Notes: a model not told the origin generated them from the letters alone. A DNA stretch of 64,000 nt from Saccharobesus litoralis (GCF_003063625.1 NZ_CP026604.1:3326065-3390064), one strand, 5' to 3'; counted from the first letter of the stretch, positions 18,464-28,429 are shown. Translations and numbers: made by a program.

Positions 18464-19279
18464 ATGCTTAAAAAGCCCTTGCGTAATGAGCGCCTTTCTG
18501 AGCCAGTTTTTTGGGTGATTGTTGATGGTAGCAACGTATTTCAAACTTTATCTGGCGACTTGCCGTTTTTTTGCATTGATAAAGGTCAAATTGCTAAGCA
18601 CGCGCTGCACCTTGGGGAATTAAAGGGACAAGCGGTATATAGTATTGATCGGTTTAGAGTGACTGAACTGCCGTTAGAGCAAGGTGAATGGATAAATTTG
18701 AAGCTGTTAATTCAATCACTTGACAGTGCTACGTTTGAACTTGTATCTAAAGCTGTGACTTTCAGTCATTTTTATCAAACGCATCGTTTTTGTGGGCGCT
18801 GTGGCTCACGAATGCGCACTATTCATTGGGAAGTGGCAAAACATTGTGATAAGTGCCGACATCGGTGTTACCCGCGGCTCAGTCCTTGTGTTATTGTATC
18901 TATTCGGCATCAGGAACAAATATTGCTTGTGCAGAGCAAGCAAACAAAGCGCGAAAACAATAAAATGTATTCAGCTATAGCAGGGTTTATTGAACCTGGC
19001 GAGACGGCAGAGCAGGCAGTAGAAAGAGAAGTATTGGAAGAGGTTGGTTTAAAAATTAATAATATTCGCTATATTAAAAGCCAATCATGGCCCTTTCCAC
19101 ATAATTTAATGCTAGGCTTTACCGCAGACTTTGCAAGTGGTGATATTGTTTTAGACAATAATGAGCTAATAGATGCGGCTTGGTTTAGTTTAGATCAATT
19201 ACCCGAGTTGCCAGGCGAGTATGCTATAGCAAGTCAATTGATTGCCGAGACGATAAAACAGTGTAAAGCGCCGCTTTAA
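18464..19279 (+). CDS. nudC: NAD(+)/NADH diphosphatase NudC (RNA deNADing)
   Basis: Nudix hydrolase that splits NADH and removes NAD caps from RNA. 271 residues. Zinc ligands are in CGRCGSR and CDKC; the Nudix box is GFIEPGETAEQAVEREVLEE followed by VG; the family-specific motif appears as SQSWPFPHNLM, where most members have SQPWPFPxS. AGGA precedes the ATG. Upstream of hemE on the same strand, separated by a hairpin. Confidence 0.95.
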   Translation: MLKKPLRNERLSEPVFWVIVDGSNVFQTLSGDLPFFCIDKGQIAKHALHLGELKGQAVYSIDRFRVTELPLEQGEWINLKLLIQSLDSATFELVSKAVTFSHFYQTHRFCGRCGSRMRTIHWEVAKHCDKCRHRCYPRLSPCVIVSIRHQEQILLVQSKQTKRENNKMYSAIAGFIEPGETAEQAVEREVLEEVGLKINNIRYIKSQSWPFPHNLMLGFTADFASGDIVLDNNELIDAAWFSLDQLPELPGEYAIASQLIAETIKQCKAPL

Positions 19280-19284
19280 AAACA

Positions 19285-19306
19285 AAAAAGCCTTACAAAT
19301 GTAAGG
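19285..19306. terminator. Hairpin after nudC (weak on plus strand)
   Basis: GCCTTACA, AAT-centred loop, TGTAAGGC at 19290-19306, preceded by six A. On the plus strand there is no T run after the stem, so it is a poor intrinsic terminator for nudC; on the minus strand it would be a good one, but no minus-strand gene is nearby. Confidence 0.5.
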
Positions 19307-19457
19307 CCGAATATTTAGTGCGATGGTCTCATGTTAATGAGCTTCTAGTTTTTATTTCTAGCGCAGGCACTTTATAACAAATTGTATGAATTTAAGTCAA
19401 TTAAAATTTTAAATAAAAGTTAACAGCACGTTAATGTAGAGTGAAAGAGTAATAAAC

Positions 19458-20522
19458 ATGGCAGAATTAAAAAACAGACGTTATTTGGACGCGTTGTTAA
19501 GAAAACCAGTTGACCGTACCCCAGTATGGATGATGCGCCAAGCGGGACGCTATCTTCCTGAATATCGTGCCACACGCGCCCAAGCTGGTGATTTTATGGC
19601 GTTGTGTAAAAACACTGAGCTTGCCACAGAAGTTACTATGCAACCCTTGCGTCGTTACCCTTTAGATGCAGCTATTTTATTCTCAGATATTCTTACTATC
19701 CCAGATGCAATGGGACTCGGTTTGTACTTTGAAACGGGTGAAGGGCCTAAGTTCAAAAATCCGGTTCGCGATTTAATGGATGTGTCAGCACTTAAAGTGC
19801 CCGATCCGAATAAAGATTTAAAATATGTGATGGACGCAGTTTCTTCAATTCGCCGAGAATTGAAGGGAGAGGTGCCTTTAATCGGCTTTTCCGGTAGTCC
19901 TTGGACATTGGCTACTTATATGGTTGAGGGAGGCAGCAGTAAGACATTTAGTAAAATTAAGCGCATGGCTTACGAAGAGCCAGAAGCATTACATTTACTG
20001 CTAACTAAACTTGCTGAGTCTGTGACTGAATACTTAAATGCGCAAATTGATGCCGGAGCGCAAGCCGTACAAATTTTTGATACTTGGGGTGGGGTGTTAA
20101 CTCATCATGATTACCGCGAGTACTCGTTAGATTATATGGCAAAAATTGTTGATGGATTAAACCGCAATAATAATGGTGAAAAAGTGCCTGTTGTATTATT
20201 TACCAAAAATGGCGGTCTTTGGTTGGAAGATATTGCGGCGACGGGCTGTGATGGTGTTGGCTTGGATTGGACGATTAATATCGGTGATGCGCGCAAACGT
20301 GTTGGTGATAAAGTCGCCTTGCAAGGTAATATGGATCCGGCTGTATTGTATGCTTCGCCTGATCGAATTCGCCAAGAGGTTTCTATGATTTTAGATAGCT
20401 ATGGTGAAGGCACTGGTCATGTCTTTAATCTTGGCCATGGTATCACTCCAGAGGTTAACCCTGACAATGCCGGTGCGTTTATTAATGCGGTGGTTGAGTT
20501 GTCGAAAACCTATCACAAATAA
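19458..20522 (+). CDS. hemE: Uroporphyrinogen decarboxylase
   Basis: Haem biosynthesis enzyme that decarboxylates uroporphyrinogen III to coproporphyrinogen III. 354 residues, the same as E. coli HemE. The N-terminal signature [17 protein letters not shown] and the catalytic Asp in [14 protein letters not shown] are intact; the second signature is [16 protein letters not shown]. It lies third in the conserved rsd / nudC / hemE neighbourhood. Confidence 0.98.
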   Translation: MAELKNRRYLDALLRKPVDRTPVWMMRQAGRYLPEYRATRAQAGDFMALCKNTELATEVTMQPLRRYPLDAAILFSDILTIPDAMGLGLYFETGEGPKFKNPVRDLMDVSALKVPDPNKDLKYVMDAVSSIRRELKGEVPLIGFSGSPWTLATYMVEGGSSKTFSKIKRMAYEEPEALHLLLTKLAESVTEYLNAQIDAGAQAVQIFDTWGGVLTHHDYREYSLDYMAKIVDGLNRNNNGEKVPVVLFTKNGGLWLEDIAATGCDGVGLDWTINIGDARKRVGDKVALQGNMDPAVLYASPDRIRQEVSMILDSYGEGTGHVFNLGHGITPEVNPDNAGAFINAVVELSKTYHK

Positions 20523-20530
20523 CTTACCTA

Positions 20531-20562
20531 CGCACCTTGCCTGACACACCAGTAAAGGTGCG
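20531..20562 (+). other. 3' hairpin after hemE
   Basis: CGCACCTT (20531-20538) pairs with AAGGTGCG (20555-20562) around a 16-base loop. There is no T run, so it is not a classical terminator. The remaining gap up to the TATAGTC element at 20660 shows nothing else I can name. Confidence 0.5.
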
Positions 20563-20659
20563 CTAGCCGTGCTTATTGTTTACACGGATGAAGATGTAAG
20601 CACTTTGGTTTCGTCAATAACAGGAAACCCGCCTTAAAGTCATAAAGATCGTTTGCGAG

Positions 20660-20835
20660 TATAGTCAAAGCGATCAGGTTTTAGGGGAAGCCGTCAGGCT
20701 TCGAGACCCCATGAGCATATGCTCTATTATGTGATTGGGGCTGCCTAAATGGATTTAGGTAGTAGGACGACGCAGGAGCCAAAGTCGAGAGTAAGCGCTG
20801 ACAATGAACCATAAGACCTGAGCGAGAAGACTATA
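20660..20835 (+). mobile_element. TATAGTC element, 176-bp form (cassette B only)
   Basis: Starts TATAGTCAAAGCGATCAGG and ends GAGCGAGAAGACTATA. It lacks cassette A and carries cassette B (47 bp, starting TGCCTAAATGGATTTAGG). The hairpin GAAGCC-GTCA-GGCTTC is fully paired here. It lies between the convergent hemE and uracil-DNA glycosylase-like genes. The 104 bases from its end to 20939 are AT-rich, with no gene. Confidence 0.9.
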
Positions 20836-20939
20836 TTTGCTTGCAAACTTTTCTGTCCAAAAGAGTATCAAAAGTAGGGTCTTGGAGTTTTGTCTCTAAG
20901 AATACTCTGACTGTATATCACTATCCTTTTTAGAGTATT

Positions 20940-21575
20940 TCACTCGAATTTAGCACTAGGCAAAAGTAGCCGAATATGGTTTTGTAATGCTGGCAGTAAC
21001 TCTTGTGAAAACCATGGATTTTTTGAAAGCCATATATTATTTCGCGGTGATGGGTGAGGCAGCGGCCAAATGGCAGGCATCTGCTGTTGATGAGTTTGCC
21101 AGCCCTTAGCATTTTCAGTGACGTTGATAGAGCGCTGTAGATAGGCTGATTGGGCGTGTTGGCCCAGTAAAACCATGGCTTGAATATGAGGTAAGTAGGC
21201 AATGAGTTGTTGATGCCATGTGGCATAGCAGCGCTTATCTGGTGCTTTATCTCCGTTTTTGGTTTTGCCTGGATAACAAAACCCCATGGGTAAAATTGCA
21301 ACTTGTTCACTGTAAAATTGTTGTTCTGTCAGCCCTAGCCAAGATCGTAATCGTTCGCCGCTTTTGTCTGCGAAGGGCTTATCCATATTGTGTGCCTGTC
21401 GTCCAGGTGCATGGCCAATGATTAGTAATTTTGCTTGAGTTGATAACTGTATTATAGGCTTGGGCGCTAAAGGTAAGCTTGATTGGCAAATTTGACATTG
21501 TGCAACTTGTTTGAGTAGTTGTTCAAAGCGTGAATTGTCTTGTACATCGCTTGGTTGCTCAATCGTGGTGGTCAT
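20940..21575 (-). CDS. Uracil-DNA glycosylase family protein
   Basis: 211 residues. Family motifs are LLIIGHAPGRQAH (water-activating loop region, usually GxAPG), PFADKSGERLRSWLG, VLLGQHAQSAYL and the C-terminal HPSPRNN with His and Ser before the DNA-intercalation loop. Cys pair CQICQ occurs near residue 32. It belongs to the small UDG-like branch related to families 4-6; whether it removes uracil is inferred, not shown. It starts 24 bases from the sthA terminator, so it probably has its own promoter. Confidence 0.85.
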   Translation of the reverse strand: MTTTIEQPSDVQDNSRFEQLLKQVAQCQICQSSLPLAPKPIIQLSTQAKLLIIGHAPGRQAHNMDKPFADKSGERLRSWLGLTEQQFYSEQVAILPMGFCYPGKTKNGDKAPDKRCYATWHQQLIAYLPHIQAMVLLGQHAQSAYLQRSINVTENAKGWQTHQQQMPAIWPLPHPSPRNNIWLSKNPWFSQELLPALQNHIRLLLPSAKFE

Positions 21576-21598
21576 TTTTTCAGGTTAATTGAATTTAT

Positions 21599-21625
21599 AA
21601 AAAAGGGAAAGCTTAGCTTTCCCTT
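21599..21625 (-). terminator. Terminator of sthA
   Basis: On the minus strand: AAGGGAAAGC, loop TAA, GCTTTCCCTT followed by T residues. It lies 208 bases beyond the sthA stop; the TATAGTC element at 21652-21832 fills the space between, so the element becomes part of the sthA 3' untranslated RNA. Confidence 0.85.
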
Positions 21626-21651
21626 CGTTAAACTTAACTTACCAATTTAAG

Positions 21652-21832
21652 TATAGTCAAAGCGATCAGGTTTTAGGGGCGGCTTCTAGTTCCAGACGAA
21701 ACCTAAGTACTTACATCCATGTAAGCAAAGCCGTCAAGCTTCGAGACCCCATGAGCATATGCTCTATTATGTGATTGGGGCGAGCGAGTAAGCGCTGACA
21801 ATGAACCATAAGACCTGAGTGAGAATACTATA
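21652..21832 (+). mobile_element. TATAGTC element, 181-bp form (cassette A only)
   Basis: Left end TATAGTCAAAGCGATCAGG; right end degenerate (GAATACTATA in place of GAAGACTATA). It carries cassette A with the hairpin CTTACAT-CC-ATGTAAG, where other copies have CCTACAT-CC-ATGTAGG, a paired change. A 4-base GAGC repetition accounts for its extra length over 178. Its last base is directly next to the sthA stop codon. Confidence 0.9.
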
Positions 21833-23302
21833 CTAAATTAAACGGTTTAAACCATTTAAAGCGGCCACCCGATACGCTTCAGCCATGGTTGGGTAGTTAA
21901 ACGTTGTATTCACAAAGTATTCGATATTATTGCCACCGTTCTTTTGCTGCATAATAGCTTGGCCGATATGGACAATTTCAGAAGCATTTTGCCCAAAGCA
22001 GTGAATACCTAAAATCTCTTTTGTTTCTGTATGGAATAATAATTTCAAGCCACCGACTTCAGATTGAGCAATTTGAGCTCGAGCTAGGTGTTTAAACTGG
22101 GCTTTACCGACTTCGTAAGGTACTTTAGCTGCGGTTAGTTGTTCTTCGGTTTTGCCGACTGAACTAATTTCAGGAATAGTGTAGATACCGGTAGGAATAT
22201 CTTCAATTAACGCAGAGTCAGCATCACCATTTAAGATTGCATTAGCTGTGATGCGCCCTTGGTCAAATGCGGCACTGGCCAAGCTTGGATAACCAATGAC
22301 ATCACCAACCGCATAGACATTTTCAATTTTAGTTTGGTAGTTGGAATTAACACTTACTTGTCCGCGCCGATCCGCTTTTAAGCCAATAGACTCAAGGTTG
22401 AGTTTATCTGTATTACCTGTACGACCATTAGCCCATAAAATACAGTCAGCTTTTATCTTTTTACCTGATTGCGTGTGTAAGATCACGCAGTCATCTTGAG
22501 CTTCTACTGATTTAAATTCTTCACCGTGGCGAATAGTGGTTTTACCGCTATTGAGGTGGTAACTCAGAGCATCGGAAAATTCATTATCTAAGAATTCCAA
22601 TAGGCGGCCACGGGTATTGATTAAATCAACTTTAACACCTAAACCTTTAAAGATAGAGGCATATTCACAACCAATAACCCCAGCGCCGTAAATAATAATA
22701 GAGCGAGGTGAGTGGTTAAGCGACAAAATCTTATCACTGTCATACACACGCGGGTGAGAAAAGTCGACTTCAGGTGGATGATAAGGACGAGAACCCGTTG
22801 CAATAACAATGGTTTGCGCAGTGATTGTTTCGACTGCCCCGTCTTCACCGGCAATCGCCACAGTATGTTGGTCAATAAATGAACCTTCACCATGGATCAA
22901 CGTGACATTGTTACGGTTGTAAAATGTTGTGCGTAAATTGATTTGCTTGCGAATAACACCACTGGCATGTTTAAGAATGTCAGGAAATGTAGGTTGTAAC
23001 GTTTGCGCCGCTTGGCTAAATAAAGGTGTATTTTTAAATTCGATAAAACGCAAAACCGAGTAACGCAGCGCTTTCGATGGAATAGTTCCCCAGTGAGTAC
23101 AACCGCCGCCGACGGAGCTATGCCGTTCGATAATGGCGACTTTTTTGTCTTGTTTAGCTAAGTTCATTGCGGCACCTTCACCGCCAGGGCCGGTACCGAT
23201 AATAATGGTATCGTAATCGTAGCTTTCTGTGGCCTTTTCTTGTTTAGGCTCTTTCTTTGCTTTGGGTTCTGTCACGTGTGTGTACCTATTCTTGGTAGTC
23301 AA
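21833..23302 (-). CDS. sthA: Soluble pyridine nucleotide transhydrogenase
   Basis: FAD flavoprotein that transfers hydride between NADPH and NAD. 489 residues, about 20 longer than E. coli SthA (466) because of a charged, Lys-rich N-terminal extension (residues 1-27). FAD site [10 protein letters not shown]; the redox region [15 protein letters not shown] keeps only one cysteine, as is normal for SthA; NAD(P) site [14 protein letters not shown]-terminal FAD motif [11 protein letters not shown]. The transcript runs through a TATAGTC element to the terminator at 21599. Confidence 0.96.
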   Translation of the reverse strand: MTTKNRYTHVTEPKAKKEPKQEKATESYDYDTIIIGTGPGGEGAAMNLAKQDKKVAIIERHSSVGGGCTHWGTIPSKALRYSVLRFIEFKNTPLFSQAAQTLQPTFPDILKHASGVIRKQINLRTTFYNRNNVTLIHGEGSFIDQHTVAIAGEDGAVETITAQTIVIATGSRPYHPPEVDFSHPRVYDSDKILSLNHSPRSIIIYGAGVIGCEYASIFKGLGVKVDLINTRGRLLEFLDNEFSDALSYHLNSGKTTIRHGEEFKSVEAQDDCVILHTQSGKKIKADCILWANGRTGNTDKLNLESIGLKADRRGQVSVNSNYQTKIENVYAVGDVIGYPSLASAAFDQGRITANAILNGDADSALIEDIPTGIYTIPEISSVGKTEEQLTAAKVPYEVGKAQFKHLARAQIAQSEVGGLKLLFHTETKEILGIHCFGQNASEIVHIGQAIMQQKNGGNNIEYFVNTTFNYPTMAEAYRVAALNGLNRLI

Positions 23303-23455
23303 ATATTCAGTGAAATCGAAAGGGATCTCACGTTGAGCTGTGTGGCTGATCTATTTCCTCGATCAGTCTTATTACACTGCAATTTAATGGTTTTTAATGA
23401 CTAATGCATGTTTTCAGATGAATATTAGTAGAATTCTGAGCATTCATTAAAAATA
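23303..23455. other. Upstream region of sthA, no gene
   Basis: AT-rich stretch that must hold the sthA promoter. A short inverted pair CTGATC...GATCAG is visible around 23347-23367. No ORF with a ribosome-binding site is seen. Confidence 0.4.
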
Positions 23456-23531
23456 TATAGTCAAAGCGTTCAGCTTTTTGGGGCGTGTAAGCACTGACAA
23501 TGAACCATAAAGCCTGAGCGAGAAGACTATA
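23456..23531 (+). mobile_element. TATAGTC element, 76-bp core-deleted form
   Basis: Both ends are present (TATAGTCAAAGCG and GAGCGAGAAGACTATA), but the whole centre including the palindrome GAGCATATGCTC is missing. The junction is TTTTTGGGGCGTGTAAGC, which fits a deletion between the two GGGG tracts that flank the core in longer copies. It lies between sthA and the desaturase gene. The remaining bases to 23664 contain no gene. Confidence 0.85.
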
Positions 23532-23664
23532 GCAATCAAACAGTTAGAACAATTAATACACAATACTATAGGGCAACACGTGATAAATGCCAATGCTTAG
23601 ATGATATTCGAGCTAGAAGAGGGGAAAATAAGGCGTATTGATGTAATACGCCTGAATAAAAAAC

Positions 23665-24810
23665 TTAACTATAGGCCAAAGCTAGATTATTAAACGTTTT
23701 CTTTTGAATAAGAAAGCGTTGTTTCAAGTCGTGCATTTCAGCTTGTAAATCTTTGATCTGGTTAAACAATTCACTGTGTTCAACCGTTCGGGTTATTTTT
23801 TTGCGCTTTATATCTAAATAGCGTTTACGCGTTTTATAAAAGGCGTTCATGCGCTTAGTGAGAAGATCGTATTCGGCTTCTACTTTAGCTAACATCTCTG
23901 CTTTATGAGGCAGCTTAATTAATTTAGCGCGGATTTTTTCCATTTTGTATTTGGCTTTGGCGGCTTCTATACGTTCTTCGGGCGCTTCGCGTAGTCCCCA
24001 AGTTAATCCGCATAAACTCGCGGTTTTAATAAACCATTTACTCGGATCAAAGTCATACCAGCGAATACCATTGCGGTAATCATACTCAAACGTATGATGG
24101 AAATTGTGATAGCCCTCACCATAAGTCAAAAACGCCAATACAGGATTATCTCGCGCTGTATGTTCTTCAGAGAACGTTTGCTTGCCCCAAATATGGGCTA
24201 AGGAGTTAATAAAAAAGGTAAAGTGATGGCTAAGCACCAATCTTAAAACGCCAGCAGACAATAACATGCCGTAAATATCATCGTTCAACCATCCTAGTAG
24301 AATGGGAATACCAAAATTTAAACTTAAGGTTAACCATAAATAGTTTTTGTGTTGCCACATGACAATTTTGTCTTTTTGCAAGTCTTTGCAGTTAGCATAA
24401 TTACGATAAGATTGGCCTTGATACTCTCGCAACATCCAACCGATATGGGAAAACCAAAATCCTCGTTTGGCTGAATAAGGGTCTTTGTCATTGTTGTCGA
24501 CAAATCTGTGATGGTTTCTGTGATCCGATGCCCAATGCAAAATACTGTTTTGCAAGGCAAAAGCGCCACCCAAGGCTAATACAAATTTAATGATAGGATG
24601 AGCTTGATAGGTTTTATGGGCCCAAAGTCTGTGATAGCCGACAGTAATAGACATGCCGCAATAACCTAAACACAGAATGGTGGCGATAATTTCTACACTA
24701 TCAAATCCTTGAGTCAGTGCATGGTATGGAACTAAAAATAAAGCAATTAAACCCGTAATTGAAAAAATTAAGACGTTTAACCACAAAATGGGGGCTTGTT
24801 GTTGAGACAT
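23665..24810 (-). CDS. Acyl-CoA/acyl-lipid delta-9 fatty acid desaturase
   Basis: Membrane di-iron desaturase that makes unsaturated fatty acids aerobically. 381 residues. Histidine boxes: HRLWAH, HRNHH and HNFHH (in EGYHNFHHTFEYDYRNG). Hydrophobic pairs flank the boxes. An unusually long C-terminal tail of about 110 residues is basic and coiled-coil (KAKYKMEKIRAKLIKLP and similar). It faces fabR across a FabR-type operator at 24834, and so is probably repressed by FabR when unsaturated acyl thioesters are plentiful. Wild-type desaturase names vary, so no symbol is given. Confidence 0.93.
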   Translation of the reverse strand: MSQQQAPILWLNVLIFSITGLIALFLVPYHALTQGFDSVEIIATILCLGYCGMSITVGYHRLWAHKTYQAHPIIKFVLALGGAFALQNSILHWASDHRNHHRFVDNNDKDPYSAKRGFWFSHIGWMLREYQGQSYRNYANCKDLQKDKIVMWQHKNYLWLTLSLNFGIPILLGWLNDDIYGMLLSAGVLRLVLSHHFTFFINSLAHIWGKQTFSEEHTARDNPVLAFLTYGEGYHNFHHTFEYDYRNGIRWYDFDPSKWFIKTASLCGLTWGLREAPEERIEAAKAKYKMEKIRAKLIKLPHKAEMLAKVEAEYDLLTKRMNAFYKTRKRYLDIKRKKITRTVEHSELFNQIKDLQAEMHDLKQRFLIQKKTFNNLALAYS

Positions 24811-24833
24811 GTGCGAGTGAAACTAGTTAACTA

Positions 24834-24851
24834 AGCTTACAAGTGTACGCT
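24834..24851. promoter_or_regulatory. FabR operator between desaturase gene and fabR
   Basis: AGCTTACAAGTGTACGCT is an imperfect palindrome (AGC-K-TACA / TGTA-M-GCT) matching the AGCGTACA/TGTACGCT half-sites I recall for FabR. It is 24 bases upstream of the desaturase start and 110 upstream of fabR, in the divergent region. Confidence 0.75.
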
Positions 24852-24960
24852 AAAAATGAAAAATCGTCGACTTAGCAACCCAGTTTAGTACAAAAAAATA
24901 ATTCACGTTAATTGCTTGCGCTTATGTTAGACTTTTTTGCCTATCCACAAGAGGTTGTCT

Positions 24961-25587
24961 ATGTCAGGAATTCGCGCTCAGCAAAAGGCTAAAACGCGTC
25001 AAGCTATTATTCAAGCCGCTTTTAGCCAATTGACGGCTGAAAGAAGTTTCTCGAACTTGAGTTTACGAGAAGTTGCGCGTGAAGCCGGCATTGCTCCGAC
25101 GTCTTTTTATCGTCACTTTGAAGATTTAAATGATTTAGGTCTTACCTTGGTTGACGAAGCCGGTCTTTTATTGCGTCAACTGATGCGTCAAGCACGTAAA
25201 CGCATTGAAGATGGTGGCTCTGTTATTCAAACCTCGATTGATACCTTTATGGAATTTCTTGATACTAACGAAAATGAGTTTCGTATTTTATTACAGGAAA
25301 AATCGGGTACCACTTCATCTTTTCGAACTGCTGTTGCGCGTGAGATCCAACATTTCATCGCCGAACTTAGTGAATATATTGAAGACAAAACTCTGTGTAA
25401 TCATGAGTTTGCTTATTTACAAGCTGAGTCCATGGTTAAATTGGTTTTTGCTGGGGGCGCAGAGGCGATTGACATGAAAAATAAAAAGCGCGAGGAATTA
25501 GCCAAGCGCCTTGTTATTCAATTACGTGTTATTGCTAAAGGTGCTGCTGCGTATGCTAAGCAGGCACGCTCTGTCTTAACTGTTTAG
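24961..25587 (+). CDS. fabR: HTH-type transcriptional repressor FabR
   Basis: TetR-family repressor of unsaturated fatty acid synthesis. 208 residues from the ATG at 24961, which follows AAGAGGT; an in-frame TTG 24 bases upstream is rejected. The N-terminus [19 protein letters not shown] and the DNA-binding helix [19 protein letters not shown] are close to E. coli FabR, as is [20 protein letters not shown]. Its stop codon overlaps the convergent trmA stop by 4 bases. Confidence 0.95.
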   Translation: MSGIRAQQKAKTRQAIIQAAFSQLTAERSFSNLSLREVAREAGIAPTSFYRHFEDLNDLGLTLVDEAGLLLRQLMRQARKRIEDGGSVIQTSIDTFMEFLDTNENEFRILLQEKSGTTSSFRTAVAREIQHFIAELSEYIEDKTLCNHEFAYLQAESMVKLVFAGGAEAIDMKNKKREELAKRLVIQLRVIAKGAAAYAKQARSVLTV

Positions 25588-26684
25588 GCTTTTCGCTGTA
25601 ACCAAACGCCTGATTCAATGTGATGGGTGTAGGGAAATTGATCAAATAGCGCGAATTGCTTAACTGTATGGGTTTGGCTAATCGCTTGTAAGTTATCTTT
25701 CAATGTTTCCGGATTACATGAAATATAAATAATGTTGTCAAATTTTTGCACTAACTCGACAGTTTTGTTATCTAATCCAGCCCGAGGCGGATCCACTAAG
25801 ATAGTGCTAAAATTATAGTTTGCCAGATCAATGTCTTTAAGTGACTTAACACTTTTATTTTCGAAATAAGCCGCTGAAAAATCTTCGGCTGACGCTTGAC
25901 CAATAGTGACATTATTTATGCCGTTAGCTTGGATATTAACATTAGCGGCTTTTACCGATGTACGGGCTATTTCAGTCGCTACAACATGATCAAAACAATC
26001 CGCTAGCGCTAAACTAAAGTTTCCATTGCCACAATAAAGTTCTAATAAATCGCCACAAAGCTGCTGACTAATTTGTCGACTCCAATTAAGCATATCAGTG
26101 TTGATCGCACCATTAGGTTGCGTAAAGGTATTTTCTATTTGCTTGTAGCTTAGGGTTTTATCACCGATTGCGAGTTTTTCAGTGACATAGTCTTGGTCTA
26201 CCAACACTTTTTGTTTGCGGGCTCGGCCAATTAAATTAATTTTGTAGTCTTGCGTAAGACGCTGCTTTAACGCTTTGGCTTCAACTAACCACGTATCATC
26301 CAACGGTTTGTGGTAAATCAAGCTGACTAAGGCTTCACCAGATAAGGTCGTTAAAAAATCGACTTGATATAAACGACGGCGTAACACTTCATTCGGTAAA
26401 ATTTCTTCACGAATACGTGTCATTAACGATTGAATTAAGGCCGATCCTGGAATGTAATGATCGACACGAAATTTTTCTTTATTGGCCGGATCAAACATGA
26501 TGTAGTAACTATCATCGTCTTGATGCCACATACGAAATTCAGCACGTAAGCGGTATTGTTCAATTGGCGATGGAAACACTTCGGCTTTGGGTAGGTGTAA
26601 ACCATCGAATAATAGCTCTGTAGTTTTGACTTTTTCGGTTAATAAGGTTGCGTATTGATTGGTATCAATTTGGTCGACCCGCAT
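25584..26684 (-). CDS. trmA: tRNA (uracil-5-)-methyltransferase TrmA
   Basis: Makes 5-methyluridine at position 54 of tRNAs with SAM as donor. 366 residues, the E. coli length. SAM site [25 protein letters not shown]; catalytic cysteine in [14 protein letters not shown]-terminal [15 protein letters not shown] with the base Glu. No iron-sulphur cluster cysteines, which separates it from RlmC/RlmD. Confidence 0.97.
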   Translation of the reverse strand: MRVDQIDTNQYATLLTEKVKTTELLFDGLHLPKAEVFPSPIEQYRLRAEFRMWHQDDDSYYIMFDPANKEKFRVDHYIPGSALIQSLMTRIREEILPNEVLRRRLYQVDFLTTLSGEALVSLIYHKPLDDTWLVEAKALKQRLTQDYKINLIGRARKQKVLVDQDYVTEKLAIGDKTLSYKQIENTFTQPNGAINTDMLNWSRQISQQLCGDLLELYCGNGNFSLALADCFDHVVATEIARTSVKAANVNIQANGINNVTIGQASAEDFSAAYFENKSVKSLKDIDLANYNFSTILVDPPRAGLDNKTVELVQKFDNIIYISCNPETLKDNLQAISQTHTVKQFALFDQFPYTHHIESGVWLQRKA

Positions 26685-26884
26685 GATTTCTACCCTAGGC
26701 TAGTGGAAAAGAGCCGCGTATTTTATATTGGTTAAGGCTGGTGTCTAGGTAATTCGCATGATAGCGCGGGTTTATATTGGTTTTGCGCGGCGATTTAAAT
26801 AAGATAAAACGCCTTTTAGCCTAAATATTATGCAAAAATGGTCGATAATTAATATGAAGCATTAATTTAACCTTTGGGGTAGTT

Positions 26885-28255
26885 ATGAATATCGGAACCG
26901 TAAACGATGTTGCAAAGCAGCAACAGGTTCCGCAGGGTGTCGAAAAGAACGCGGAACATAAGGACAATGCACCTACTAAACAAGTAGAAACTCAGGCTGT
27001 TGAAACTCATTTGAGCCAAGTGTCTATCAAGCAGCGCAGTATTAAAATTCTGTCGCAATCTATGTTTAGTCATATGCAAAAAATGGATGAGTTGCGTGCA
27101 CAGTCCCTACCAAAAGCCCAAGACGAAATATCTCATTTGCGTGATCTTAAAGATATTGACATGCAAAAAGAGATTAAAGAAGCCAAACCTTTATTCGACT
27201 TTGAAGAGGTGGCTAAAAACGTACTGAACTTTGTTGGTGGTGCTTTAACAGGTGCCGCTCGTGGCGGAGCTCAATCTGAGCAACTTATGGAAATGTTAGG
27301 TCAAGCTCGAACTGGGGTAGCGCGAGGTATTGAAGATGCGCGTAAAATCCTTGGCGGTGCCATTATGCCCGGAGACGAGATAGACCAAGGTATTGATAAA
27401 GCGGATGGCTTGATTAACTTTGGTTTTGACCGATTTGAAGAGGAAATTTTAAATCCGCAACGCGAGTTACCGGTTTTTTCTTATGAATCAGCGGCGCTTG
27501 AACAACGAGTCGCCGTTGAAACTGAGCACAGTGGCGAGTTTGAAATTAAAACAAAAGATGGCGACACGGTTAGTATTAGTTTTGCCAGCTTAAAAGCATT
27601 TGAAGAGCAATATCGTCAGTCGCAAGAACAGGTAAGTGATGAAGACGGCAACTATTTTTATCGCCAAGGTGAAGAGCGTAATCGAGCTTCATTTGCACTA
27701 AATGAGTTTGCGTTTAACGTTGAAGGCGATTTGGACGAAGGCGAATTAAAAGCCATTGGTGATTTAATGCAAAATGTATCTAAATTAGCTGATGAGTTTT
27801 TTGACGGTGATGTTGAAGCCGCTTATCAACAGGCAATGGACTTAGGTTTTGATGATGGTGAAATTGCAAGCTATGCATTAGATTTAACCGCTCGCCAAAC
27901 TATTGCAGTGCAGCAGGCTTATCAGCAGGTTGCTTCTTATGCCGAGCGAAAAGATGATGAAAAAATGGCGATGCCAGAGTCAGTTAAAAATCCATTGAAG
28001 GAATACGCGGCTAATCTATTAGATATGATCACCCGTGCGGATGAGGGTTTGGAGTCTGAAGAAGATTTACAGACCACCATTAAACAGGTTTTAGGGCAGC
28101 AATATCAGTACAGTAGTAGTGAATTATTTGCCGCGCTGGAACGGTTTAATCATTTTAATCAGATGCTGTTAGATGGGCGCAAAGTCGAAGAGGTTGTGCA
28201 AGAGGAAACACCGCAATCGAATAAGCCTTTGGTGAGCACATCAGATGATGCTTAG
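26885..28255 (+). CDS. DUF5610-like protein
   Basis: 456 residues, acidic, without signal peptide or membrane segment. The part at about 85-195 (FDFEEVAKNVLNFVGGALTG, ARTGVARGIEDARKILGGA, QGIDKADGLINFGFDRFEEE) resembles the DUF5610 domain of Vibrio, Shewanella and Alteromonadales proteins. A second half has strands with KTKDGDTVSISFASLKAF and several acidic helices. Such proteins sometimes lie near flagellar genes elsewhere, but there is no such context here. Function unknown. A good terminator follows. Confidence 0.72.
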   Translation: MNIGTVNDVAKQQQVPQGVEKNAEHKDNAPTKQVETQAVETHLSQVSIKQRSIKILSQSMFSHMQKMDELRAQSLPKAQDEISHLRDLKDIDMQKEIKEAKPLFDFEEVAKNVLNFVGGALTGAARGGAQSEQLMEMLGQARTGVARGIEDARKILGGAIMPGDEIDQGIDKADGLINFGFDRFEEEILNPQRELPVFSYESAALEQRVAVETEHSGEFEIKTKDGDTVSISFASLKAFEEQYRQSQEQVSDEDGNYFYRQGEERNRASFALNEFAFNVEGDLDEGELKAIGDLMQNVSKLADEFFDGDVEAAYQQAMDLGFDDGEIASYALDLTARQTIAVQQAYQQVASYAERKDDEKMAMPESVKNPLKEYAANLLDMITRADEGLESEEDLQTTIKQVLGQQYQYSSSELFAALERFNHFNQMLLDGRKVEEVVQEETPQSNKPLVSTSDDA

Positions 28256-28278
28256 ATGATTCACTTTTTGCCCAATAA

Positions 28279-28305
28279 AGCCGAGTTTACCGCTCGGCTT
28301 TTTGT
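28279..28305 (+). terminator. Intrinsic terminator after the DUF5610-like gene
   Basis: AGCCGAG, loop of seven, CTCGGCT followed by TTTTGTTTT. Confidence 0.88.
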
Positions 28306-28429
28306 TTTATACTGATTTTATTCTCGGCCTTATATAGAAAAGTTCATTAACGTTTTTAGGTCAATGAGTTGGTATTTTTCACCTAAGCTTAGGAATATAC
28401 CCTCGTCATTCTCGCGCATGCGGAGAGCC

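Noticed and set aside
21833-23302. SthA with only one redox cysteine as a broken disulphide reductase
   Set aside because: The single-cysteine [12 protein letters not shown] motif is normal for soluble transhydrogenases.
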